From the NCBI GenBank assembly GCA_900547285.1, contig URGF01000128.1, forward strand, positions 1-5,337: 5,337 nucleotides of DNA, given 5' to 3'. The stretch comes from an uncultured Collinsella sp. Lineage in GTDB: Bacteria > Actinomycetota > Coriobacteriia > Coriobacteriales > Coriobacteriaceae. The number at the start of each line of letters is the position of its first letter. Position 1 is the stretch's first letter. Under the pieces are notes generated by a model. The model ran no database searches. It worked only from the letters and a program-made list of their open reading frames with translations, and was not told the DNA's origin. The translations under genes were made by a program, and so were the position numbers. This document shows, in pieces, positions 1-5,337 of the stretch.

Positions 1-237
1 CAGGTCCGTGAAAATCTGCTCGACGGTCTCGCGCGCCTTGGGCGCATCGGCAACATCGAGCTGGTAGAACTTGTTGCCTTCGCCAAGCTCGGCCACAGCG
101 GCCTCGCCCTTAGCAGCGTTCCTTGCGATGAGCGCGACATGTCCGCCGCCCGCGACGATGCCCTTGGCGATCTCGAGGCCAATGCCCTGAGTGCCACCGG
201 TAACGATCGCGGTTTTACCCGTGAAGTCAAATGCCAT
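1..237 (-). CDS. SDR family NAD(P)-dependent oxidoreductase, N-terminal part (cut by window edge)
   Basis: The first 79 codons of a short-chain dehydrogenase/reductase are visible, beginning MAFDFTGKTAIVTGGTQGIG. The Rossmann dinucleotide-binding motif TGxxxGIG is at residues 13-20. An Arg at residue 39, just after the second beta strand (HVALIAR), is where many SDRs select NADP(H) over NAD(H); that preference is an inference. Asp61-Val62 matches the SDR motif that contacts the adenine ring. The catalytic NAG, Ser and YxxxK motifs would lie beyond the left edge, so substrate and exact subfamily cannot be given; full-length SDRs are usually about 250 residues. The ATG start is supported by an upstream CAAGGGGG ribosome site and by the protein beginning in register with the family. 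The protein should be a soluble cytoplasmic redox enzyme. It is transcribed away from the MarR-ABC operon and shares only the intergenic region with it; nothing shows a functional link. Confidence 0.9.
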   Translation of the reverse strand, partial: MAFDFTGKTAIVTGGTQGIGLEIAKGIVAGGGHVALIARNAAKGEAAVAELGEGNKFYQLDVADAPKARETVEQIFTDL

Positions 238-245
238 GACTCCAA

Positions 246-253
246 CCCCCTTG
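246..253 (-). promoter_or_regulatory. Ribosome binding site of the SDR gene
   Basis: Read on the minus strand this is CAAGGGGG, ending 8 nt before the ATG. It is a G-rich Shine-Dalgarno at normal spacing and supports the ATG at 237 as the start. Confidence 0.7.
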
Positions 254-284
254 ATTCAGGTGTCTCCTTGCGGGAAGTTGGAGC

Positions 285-299
285 ATCGCACGTGGCGAT
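285..299. repeat. Small inverted repeat over the SDR start-site region
   Basis: ATCGC at 285-289 and GCGAT at 295-299 form 5-bp arms around a 5-nt centre, with a CACGTG hexamer palindrome at 289-294 inside. It overlaps the edge of the candidate SDR -10 box and the predicted start site, so it could be a regulator site or a small hairpin at the 5' end of the message. The arms are short and it may be chance. Confidence 0.35.
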
Positions 300-303
300 T
301 ATA
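298..303 (-). promoter_or_regulatory. Candidate -10 box of the SDR promoter
   Basis: The minus strand reads TATAAT, a perfect sigma70-type -10 hexamer in an otherwise GC-rich stretch. It would start transcription near position 291 and give a leader of about 55 nt before the SDR ATG. No good -35 lies at 16-18 nt. The nearest match, TTGTCA (minus strand of 326-331), is 22 nt away, which is too far for a standard promoter. The -10 call rests on the hexamer and its placement alone. Confidence 0.5.
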
Positions 304-409
304 TGAGTCCTAGTCGTCATGGTGGTGACAACCCCTCGCCTAACCGCGTGCATAATAGTTCTTTGAAACGCTTCAGCAATTGAATGATTTTAAGTCTTTA
401 TGCGCTCTT

Positions 410-415
410 TATATT
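410..415 (+). promoter_or_regulatory. Tentative -10 box for the MarR-ABC operon
   Basis: TATATT matches the -10 consensus at five of six positions and lies in the AT-rich part of the intergenic region. It would start transcription near 422, with the 20-bp palindrome just downstream at about +14 to +33, a plausible repressor road-block position. No convincing -35 accompanies it. Alternatives are TATCAT at 483-488 and CATAAT at 351-356, also without a well-spaced -35. The true promoter is unresolved. Confidence 0.25.
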
Positions 416-434
416 GCCTAGCGGCCAAGTAGTT

Positions 435-454
435 TTTTGGGACATGTCCCAAAA
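435..454. promoter_or_regulatory. Perfect 20-bp palindrome, candidate MarR operator
   Basis: TTTTGGGACATGTCCCAAAA reads identically on both strands over all 20 bases. It lies 72 bp upstream of the GTG of the marR-like gene and is the most symmetric element in the window. MarR dimers typically bind palindromes of about 16-20 bp in their own promoters, so autoregulation is the natural reading. Neither strand has a T-tract after it, so it does not look like a terminator. It could instead be a copy of a dispersed genomic repeat or the site of another dimeric regulator. Confidence 0.6.
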
Positions 455-514
455 TCTACCGCATAGGGTACGCGTGCAAGGGTATCATCTTTCAACGAAA
501 ATAGTTTCTAGTGT

Positions 515-520
515 TAGGGG
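515..520 (+). promoter_or_regulatory. Ribosome binding site fixing the GTG start of the MarR gene
   Basis: TAGGGG lies 6 nt before the GTG at 527. It supports this non-ATG start over the next in-frame ATG (residue 20), which falls inside the first helix of the MarR fold and would shorten the dimerisation region. Confidence 0.6.
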
Positions 521-526
521 TTTTCG

Positions 527-976
527 GTGGAAGATACCGATTTCCATGAGCTTGGGCGTCAGCTCTTAACTGAGTTTGGCAGCATGCATCAGCGCATTTC
601 GCGCTTTGCGGACAAAGCTCTCGGCGGCGAGATGGCTGTCATGCGCGCTCTCATGCTCGCTGGCGGTTCGCTCACGCCGAGCGAACTCGCTGATCGCGCC
701 TGGGTCTCGAGCGCCCGCATCGCCAACATCCTGCGCGCCCTCGAAACCAAGGGCTGGGTCGAGCGCGAGCACTCAAAGACCGACCGTCGTCGCGTACACG
801 TCACGGTGACCGACAAAGGCCGACAAGATCTCGAAATCAAACGTCGGGAATTCGAGAAACGCACCGCGGCCTTCCTCGAGCAGCTCGGCGAAACGGATAC
901 CCAAGAGATGGTGCGCCTCCTAAGGCGTGCCAACGAAATTATCGATCGCAATCAAGAAAGGAGAGATGCCGAGTGA
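527..976 (+). CDS. MarR family winged helix-turn-helix transcriptional regulator
   Basis: A 149-residue protein, the usual MarR length. An N-terminal helical dimerisation segment (about 5-30) leads to a winged helix. The helix-turn-helix spans about 48-78 (TPSELADRAWVSSARIANIL, then LRALETKGWVERE), and the wing spans about 79-97 with the characteristic Asp-Arg-Arg at 86-88 and VTVTDKG. C-terminal helices (about 98-145) complete the dimer interface. There is no cysteine, so it is not a thiol-sensing OhrR-type member; ligand binding is the more likely trigger. It probably represses its own operon, with the 435-454 palindrome as candidate operator. The GTG start is chosen from the TAGGGG site and the fold. 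Its stop overlaps the start of the next gene by 4 nt (GTGA), so the two are probably translationally coupled. Being first in an ABC exporter operon is a common arrangement for MarR proteins controlling efflux. The inducer is unknown. Confidence 0.93.
   Translation: MEDTDFHELGRQLLTEFGSMHQRISRFADKALGGEMAVMRALMLAGGSLTPSELADRAWVSSARIANILRALETKGWVEREHSKTDRRRVHVTVTDKGRQDLEIKRREFEKRTAAFLEQLGETDTQEMVRLLRRANEIIDRNQERRDAE
958..963 (+). promoter_or_regulatory. Ribosome binding site of the first ABC gene
   Basis: AAGGAG sits inside the end of the MarR gene, 9 nt before the GTG at 973. It supports the GTG start and the 4-nt overlap; no in-frame ATG lies between 973 and codon 35. Confidence 0.75.
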
Positions 977-3339
977 GGATTCTCAAGCTCTTTAAAAAGC
1001 ATATCCTGGCGCTACTCACGGCTATCGTACTTATCGTAATCAGCTGCAATGCCGACCTAGCGCTACCTACGTATATGAGTGACATCGTCGATGTGGGCGT
1101 GCAGCAAGGCGGCATCGCCTCGCCCGTACCCGACACCATTCGCGCCGAATCGCTCGATGACCTCAAGCTCTTTATGAGCGCCAAGGATGCCAAAGCGGTA
1201 GAGGCCGTGTTTAGCAAGGCAGACAACAACGGCATTCGGACGTACAAGGGCACCGAGGAAGAGCGCACCGATGGTGGCAAGATTGCTGACATTATGAGCC
1301 TGCCCGAGACCGTCGTCCTTTCGCTCAACCAGGGCATTGATGCCAGCTCCATGGGCGACATGATGGGCTCGTCCAGCGAGAAAGACAACAACGCCGCCCA
1401 GGCCATGCCCACCCCCGAGCAGATGGCTGCCATGACGCCCGAGCAGCTCGCCGAGATGCAGCAAAAGGCCGCAGCCGCGCAGAGCATGCAAAAGCAGATT
1501 GATGCCGACGGCGGTAAGATCACCATGAAGAGCCTGCGCCTGGGTGTCGAGGGCGGTCTGGTAGACCAAAGCAAGCTCGTCGAGGGCGCCAACCAAATGG
1601 CGGACAAAATGGGCTCCATGTCGGGCTCCATCGTGACCCAGCGCGCCGTGAGCTATGTACAGGACGAGTACAAGGCACAGGGCATCGACCCAGCCGACGT
1701 GCAGAACGCCTACCTGAGCCGCATGGCGACCACGATGTTTGGTCTGTGCCTCGTGTCGCTCGTCGCCACCATCCTGACCGGTGCCGTGGCATCGCGCACC
1801 GCCTGCTCCATCGCCCGCGACCTGCGCCGCGAGACCTTCAACAAGGTTATGCACTTCTCGCCGGCCGAGGTGGGCAAGTTTAGCCAGGCCTCGCTCATCA
1901 CCCGCTGCACCAACGACATTCAGCAGATCCAGATGGCCGCAACCCTGTTCATCCGCATGTGCCTGATGGCCCCCGTCATGGGCATCGTCGCTGTCATGCG
2001 TGTCCTGGCTAACCACACCGGCCTGGAGTGGACCATCGCCGTGGCCATCATCGCGGTCTCGGCCGTCGTCGGCGTGCTTATGGGCCTCACCATGCCCAAG
2101 TTCAAAAAGATGCAGAGCTTTGTGGACCGTGTGAACCTTACCGCCCGCGAGCTGCTCGACGGCCTTATGCCTATCCGTTCGTTCAACCGCGAGGAGCATG
2201 AGCTCGAGCGTTTTGACAAGGCGTCGCTCGACCTGATGACCACGCAGCTCTACACCAACCGCGCCATGAGCTTTATGATGCCGCTCATGATGCTCGTCAT
2301 GAACTGCATCACTGTGCTTATCGTCTGGTTTGGCGCGCAGGGCGTCTCGGACGGCGTGATGCAGGTCGGCAACATGATGGCGTTTATCTCCTACACCATG
2401 CAGATCGTCATGGCGTTTATGATCCTCACCATGGTTTCGGTCATTCTGCCCCGCGCCGAGGTCGCCGCCGAGCGCGTGGAAGAGGTCATCACCTGCCCCA
2501 CGAGCATCAACGACCCCGTCTCGCCCAAGCTGCCCGCAGCCAGCGCGCCGCGCGGTGAGCTCACCTTCCGCGACGTGAGCTTCCAGTATCCCGATGCCCG
2601 CGCCGACGTCATTAGCGGCGTGAACTTCACCACGCATGCCGGTCAGATGCTCGGCATCATTGGCTCCACGGGCTCGGGCAAGTCCACGCTCGTGCAGCTG
2701 ATTCCGCGCCTGTACGACGTCACGGGCGGCAGCATTTCGCTCGACGGCATTGACGTGCGCGACATGACCCTTTCCGAGCTGCGCCGCCGCATTGGTTACA
2801 TCCCGCAGCAGGGGCGTCTGTTCTCGGGCACCGTCGAGAGCAACCTCAAGTTTGCCGGCGACATGGTGAGCGACGAGGACATGCACCAGGCAGCGCGCAT
2901 CGCCCAAGCCGAGGACTTTATCGCCGAGCGCGAGGGCGGCTACGACTCCCCCATCAGCCAGGGCGGCTCCAATGTTTCGGGCGGTCAGCGCCAGCGCCTG
3001 GCCATCGCCCGCGCGTTGGCCAAAAAGCCCGAGGTCGTGGTGTTCGATGACTCGTTTAGCGCCCTCGACTACAAGACCGACGCCCGCCTGCGCGAAGAGC
3101 TTGCCAAAAACGTTACCGACGCCGCGCTCGTGGTCGTGGCCCAGCGCATCGCGACCATCATGCACGCCGACCAGATCATCGTGCTCGACGACGGCCACGT
3201 GGTGGGCACCGGTACGCACGAGGAGCTGCTGCGCAGCTGCCCGGCGTACCTGGAGATCGCACAGTCGCAGCTTTCCGCCGAGGAGCTGGGGCTTACCCAA
3301 GAAGAAATTGCAGCCGTCATGGAAGGAGGCGAGCACTAA
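973..3339 (+). CDS. ABC exporter half-transporter, degenerate-site subunit with large extracytoplasmic insert
   Basis: A 788-residue fused membrane/ATPase protein, well above the roughly 580-620 usual for half-exporters. TM1 is at about 10-30. A hydrophilic insert of about 210 residues (35-247) follows, then TM2 (about 250-273), TM3 (322-343), TM4 (351-374), TM5 (431-457) and TM6 (463-492); helix limits are judged by eye. The insert should face outward. The nucleotide-binding domain starts near 528: A-loop Tyr539, Walker A GSTGSGKST (564-572), Q-loop Gln612, signature VSGGQ (668-672), Walker B VVVFD followed by Asp693 where the catalytic Glu is normal, D-loop SALD (696-699), and Gln724 in place of the switch His. 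These two changes mark it as the subunit whose Walker motifs form the degenerate site in heterodimeric exporters such as TM287/288. A charged tail (about 766-788) ends the protein. It overlaps the MarR gene by 4 nt and the partner gene by 1 nt, fitting coupled translation and heterodimer assembly. The likely role is ATP-driven export of a drug-like or other amphipathic molecule; substrate unknown. Confidence 0.93.
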   Translation: MRILKLFKKHILALLTAIVLIVISCNADLALPTYMSDIVDVGVQQGGIASPVPDTIRAESLDDLKLFMSAKDAKAVEAVFSKADNNGIRTYKGTEEERTDGGKIADIMSLPETVVLSLNQGIDASSMGDMMGSSSEKDNNAAQAMPTPEQMAAMTPEQLAEMQQKAAAAQSMQKQIDADGGKITMKSLRLGVEGGLVDQSKLVEGANQMADKMGSMSGSIVTQRAVSYVQDEYKAQGIDPADVQNAYLSRMATTMFGLCLVSLVATILTGAVASRTACSIARDLRRETFNKVMHFSPAEVGKFSQASLITRCTNDIQQIQMAATLFIRMCLMAPVMGIVAVMRVLANHTGLEWTIAVAIIAVSAVVGVLMGLTMPKFKKMQSFVDRVNLTARELLDGLMPIRSFNREEHELERFDKASLDLMTTQLYTNRAMSFMMPLMMLVMNCITVLIVWFGAQGVSDGVMQVGNMMAFISYTMQIVMAFMILTMVSVILPRAEVAAERVEEVITCPTSINDPVSPKLPAASAPRGELTFRDVSFQYPDARADVISGVNFTTHAGQMLGIIGSTGSGKSTLVQLIPRLYDVTGGSISLDGIDVRDMTLSELRRRIGYIPQQGRLFSGTVESNLKFAGDMVSDEDMHQAARIAQAEDFIAEREGGYDSPISQGGSNVSGGQRQRLAIARALAKKPEVVVFDDSFSALDYKTDARLREELAKNVTDAALVVVAQRIATIMHADQIIVLDDGHVVGTGTHEELLRSCPAYLEIAQSQLSAEELGLTQEEIAAVMEGGEH
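1411..1458 (+). repeat. Tandem octapeptide repeat in the extracytoplasmic insert
   Basis: Residues 147-154 (TPEQMAAM) and 155-162 (TPEQLAEM) of the first ABC protein are consecutive similar octapeptides, encoded by two 24-bp units identical at 18 of 24 bases. The segment is followed by a Gln/Ala/Met-rich stretch and probably forms a helix, each unit starting with a Thr-Pro cap. It looks like an internal duplication within the insert. Confidence 0.7.
3323..3329 (+). promoter_or_regulatory. Ribosome binding site of the second ABC gene
   Basis: AAGGAGG lies in the last codons of the first ABC gene, 9 nt before the ATG at 3339. This strong site, together with the TAATG stop/start overlap, suggests efficient coupled translation and near-equal output of the two subunits. 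Confidence 0.8.
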
Positions 3340-5195
3340 TGGCCGACGAGACCAAGACTCAGATTCCCAAGCCCACCCGCCGGCGCGGTCCCATGGGCCG
3401 CATGGGTGGCATGGGCCGCGGCGAAAAGGCCAAGGACTTTAAGGGCACCATGAGGCAGCTACTCGGCTATATCGGTCAGCACAAGATTGCCGTGTTTGCC
3501 GCCGTCGCCTTTGCCGTGTGCTCGGTCATCTTTAACATTGTGGGACCCAAGGTGCTCGGCCAGGTTACGACCAAACTGTTCGAAGGCCTGGTCTCCAAGG
3601 TCAACGGTACCGGCGATGTCAACTTTGCCTGGATCGCCAAGACGCTCGGCTTTTTGCTCTGCCTGTATCTGGCAAGCTCTGTCTGCAGCCTCATCCAGGG
3701 TTGGCTCATGACCGGCGTCACGCAAAAGATTTGCTACCGCATGCGCAAGGAGATCGCCGCCAAGATTGCCGTCGTGCCGATGAGCTACTTCAACGGCCAC
3801 AGCAAGGGCGACGTGCTCAGCCGCATCACTAACGATGTCGATACGCTCGGCCAGTCGCTCAACCAGAGCGTGACGCAGCTCATCACGTCGGTGACGCAGA
3901 TTATCGGCGTGCTCGTCATGATGCTGTCGATCAGCCTGCCGCTCACCGGCGTTACCGTGCTCACGCTGCCGGCAGCCGCGATTATCCTGACCGTGATGAT
4001 TCACTTCTCGCAGCCGTACTTCCGCGAGCAACAGCAAGTCCTGGGCGCCGTCAACGGCATTATCGAGGAGGACTTTGCCGGCCAGAACGTTATTCAGGTG
4101 TTCGACCGCGCCGAGGCCTCAATCGAGGAGTTCGACCGTCAAAACGACCGTCTCTTTATTAGTGGCTGGCGCTCGCAGTTCCTATCGGGCCTGATGATGC
4201 CGCTTATGAGCTTGGTGGGCAACATGGGCTACGTGGGCGTTGTCGTGGTGGGCGCACAGCTCGCGCTGACCGGCAATGCCACGCCCGGCGACATCCAGAG
4301 CTTTATCCAGTACGTGCGCAACTTTACGCAACCCGTGCAGCAGCTGGGCAACGTGAGCAACACGATGCAGTCGATGGCCGCTGCCACCGAGCGCGTCTTT
4401 GAGTTCCTCGCCGCGCCCGAGGAGGAGCAGAAGGCCGACGCCCAGATTCCCGAGAAGCGCCCCGGCCACGTTGAGTTCGACCACGTCAAGTTTGGCTACA
4501 CGCCCGACAAGACCATCATCCACGACTTTAGCTGCGAGGCGCAGCCCGGTCAGACCATCGCCATCGTCGGCCCCACCGGCGCTGGCAAGACCACGCTCAT
4601 TAAGCTGCTGCAGCGCTTCTACGACGTGGACGGCGGCTCGCTGCGTGTCGAGGGCGTCGACGTGCGCGACTGGGATCGCGCGGCGCTGCGCGGCGAGTTT
4701 GCCATGGTGCTGCAGGATACCTGGCTGTTTAACGGCACCATCCGCGAGAACATCCGCTACGGACGTCCCGATGCGACTGACGCCGAGGTCGAGGCCGCTG
4801 CACGCGCCGCACGCTGCGACCACTTTATCCATACGCTCGCCGGCGGCTACGACTTTATGATCAATGAGGAGGGCACCAACCTCTCACAGGGCCAGCGCCA
4901 ACTCGTGACCATCGCCCGCGCCATTTTGGCCGACCGTCCGGCGCTGATTTTGGACGAGGCGACTTCCAACGTCGATACCCGTACCGAGGAGCTTATTCAG
5001 CGCGCCATGGATGCGCTGATGCAGGGCCGCACGAGCTTTGTCATCGCGCATCGCCTGTCCACGATCCGCAACGCCGACGTGATCTTGGTGATTCGCGACG
5101 GCGACATCGTCGAGAAGGGCACGCACGACGAGCTGCTCGCCCAAGGCGGCTTCTACGCCGACCTGTACAATTCGCAGTTCGACGAAGCGGCGTAA
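3339..5195 (+). CDS. ABC exporter half-transporter, catalytic-site partner subunit
   Basis: A 618-residue half-exporter of normal length. A basic cytoplasmic N-terminus (about 1-35) rich in Gly, Met and Arg precedes six membrane helices, by eye at about 49-69, 99-121, 176-198, 201-222, 284-310 and 318-340. The nucleotide-binding domain starts near 377: A-loop Tyr387, Walker A GPTGAGKTT (411-419), Q-loop Gln459, signature LSQGQ (515-519), Walker B ALILD with catalytic Glu540, D-loop SNVD (543-546) and switch His571. Glu540 and His571 make its own Walker side hydrolytic when paired with the normal VSGGQ signature of the upstream protein. Its own LSQGQ, with Gln replacing the first Gly of SGG, completes the degenerate site. 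The LSQGQ and SNVD combination is what I recall for the TM288 type of subunit. It is the last gene of the operon, 1 nt overlapping its partner and followed after 32 nt by a terminator. The pair should form one heterodimeric inner-membrane exporter; specificity is unknown. Confidence 0.94.
   Translation: MADETKTQIPKPTRRRGPMGRMGGMGRGEKAKDFKGTMRQLLGYIGQHKIAVFAAVAFAVCSVIFNIVGPKVLGQVTTKLFEGLVSKVNGTGDVNFAWIAKTLGFLLCLYLASSVCSLIQGWLMTGVTQKICYRMRKEIAAKIAVVPMSYFNGHSKGDVLSRITNDVDTLGQSLNQSVTQLITSVTQIIGVLVMMLSISLPLTGVTVLTLPAAAIILTVMIHFSQPYFREQQQVLGAVNGIIEEDFAGQNVIQVFDRAEASIEEFDRQNDRLFISGWRSQFLSGLMMPLMSLVGNMGYVGVVVVGAQLALTGNATPGDIQSFIQYVRNFTQPVQQLGNVSNTMQSMAAATERVFEFLAAPEEEQKADAQIPEKRPGHVEFDHVKFGYTPDKTIIHDFSCEAQPGQTIAIVGPTGAGKTTLIKLLQRFYDVDGGSLRVEGVDVRDWDRAALRGEFAMVLQDTWLFNGTIRENIRYGRPDATDAEVEAAARAARCDHFIHTLAGGYDFMINEEGTNLSQGQRQLVTIARAILADRPALILDEATSNVDTRTEELIQRAMDALMQGRTSFVIAHRLSTIRNADVILVIRDGDIVEKGTHDELLAQGGFYADLYNSQFDEAA
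3392..3419 (+). repeat. 10-bp direct repeat coding the Met/Gly/Arg-rich N-terminus
   Basis: CATGGGCCGC occurs at 3392-3401 and again at 3410-3419, an 18-bp (six-codon) period within the segment coding GPMGRMGGMGRG (residues 17-28 of the second ABC protein). The period keeps frame, so gain or loss of a unit would only change the length of the flexible cytoplasmic tail. Confidence 0.7.
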
Positions 5196-5227
5196 CAACC
5201 GGCGGCAAACAACCGCAATACCCAAAG

Positions 5228-5262
5228 AATGGGGGCGCAGGACAACCAGCGCCCCCATTTTT
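5228..5262 (+). terminator. Rho-independent terminator of the MarR-ABC operon
   Basis: AATGGGGGCGC (5228-5238) pairs with GCGCCCCCATT (5249-5259) to give an 11-bp, GC-rich stem with a 10-nt loop, followed by a short T run ending at 5262. It begins 32 nt after the stop codon of the second ABC gene. The minus-strand side has a weaker T-rich tail (ATTCTTT), so some bidirectional activity is possible. Confidence 0.88.
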
Positions 5263-5337
5263 CGTTCTGCGGCCCTTGGACCGGGTGGCGCGCGCAGACG
5301 TGGTGTAAGAGCGTCCCGAGGTCCGTCGCTGCAAGTC
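5263..5337. other. Sequence after the terminator with no recognised feature
   Basis: These last 75 bases are GC-rich. I find no ribosome site with a start codon, no tRNA-like arms and no clear promoter. Reading frames pass through on both strands, but the stretch is too short to judge whether any is coding. Confidence 0.4.

Noticed and set aside
435..454. The palindrome as an intrinsic terminator for a leftward or rightward transcript
   Set aside because: No T-tract follows the dyad on either strand and there is almost no loop, so it does not fit an intrinsic terminator.
345..478. Direct repeat CGCGTGCA at 345-352 and 471-478 flanking the palindrome
   Set aside because: An eight-base match within a region of about 290 bp is expected by chance at roughly this frequency, and the copies show no symmetric placement with the promoter or gene start.
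384..569. A 61-codon plus-strand frame in the intergenic region that could be a leader peptide
   Set aside because: No Shine-Dalgarno precedes its ATG. It runs through the palindrome and into the MarR gene in another frame, and the product has no recognised character beyond a short hydrophobic start.
1063..3336. A 757-codon open frame on the minus strand opposite the first ABC gene
   Set aside because: It is the mirror of a GC-rich gene whose third-position bias suppresses stops on the complement. The product is a His/Gly/Ala/Asp-rich, low-information protein with no recognisable domain, while the plus strand encodes a complete ABC protein with all motifs in order.
3393..3413. Alternative ATG starts (codons 19, 22 and 25) for the second ABC gene
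   Set aside because: The ATG at 3339 has AAGGAGG at 9 nt spacing and the TAATG overlap with the upstream gene; the internal ATGs have no comparable ribosome site.
5202..5216. Short hairpin GCGG-N7-CCGC just after the last stop codon
   Set aside because: A four-base-pair stem with no T-tract is too weak to call; the strong terminator follows immediately.
5041..5334. A minus-strand frame covering the right end of the window
   Set aside because: It has only a TTG start at the window edge, reads through the terminator stem and lies opposite the conserved end of the ABC gene. The composition is Arg/Ser/Pro-rich, as expected for a shadow frame.
1..5337. Search for tRNA or other RNA genes, CRISPR arrays, insertion sequence ends or attachment sites
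   Set aside because: No cloverleaf arms, regularly spaced repeats, transposase motifs or flanking terminal repeats were seen. Composition looks even across the operon, without signs of recent transfer.

Overview
The window reads as a short chromosomal segment from a GC-rich bacterium. The coding regions strongly favour G/C at third codon positions and use two GTG starts. The transporter proteins resemble, from memory, exporter pairs of anaerobic gut Actinobacteria (Coriobacteriia, for example Collinsella-like) and Clostridia. This assignment is an inference from style and protein family; no marker gene is present.

Layout: positions 1-237 hold the N-terminal 79 codons of a short-chain dehydrogenase/reductase (SDR) on the minus strand, running off the left edge. 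Positions 238-526 are a divergent intergenic region. It carries a perfect TATAAT box and a small inverted repeat facing the SDR gene, and a perfect 20-bp palindrome (435-454) facing the rightward genes. Positions 527-5195 hold three tightly packed plus-strand genes: a MarR-family regulator (527-976, GTG start), an ABC exporter half-transporter with a degenerate ATPase site and a large extracytoplasmic insert (973-3339, GTG start), and its partner half-transporter with the consensus catalytic residues (3339-5195). The joints overlap by 4 nt and 1 nt, and each gene has a good Shine-Dalgarno sequence. A strong intrinsic terminator (5228-5262) closes the operon. Nothing further is supported in 5263-5337.

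How the genes fit together: the two ABC proteins are complementary halves of a heterodimeric type IV (ABCB-like) exporter of the TM287/288, BmrCD and YfiBC kind. The first supplies a Walker B aspartate and a switch-loop glutamine in place of the usual Glu and His. The second supplies the matching altered signature LSQGQ. Together these build one non-hydrolytic site and one active site. The MarR protein, first in the operon, probably represses the operon through the palindrome and is released by a ligand, perhaps an exported compound. The likely role is drug, toxicant or metabolite efflux, but the substrate cannot be read from the sequence.

I do not see a previously undescribed system. The most interesting points are the candidate operator, the Met/Gln/Ala-rich extracytoplasmic insert with an octapeptide tandem repeat, and the clean split of catalytic residues between the two subunits.
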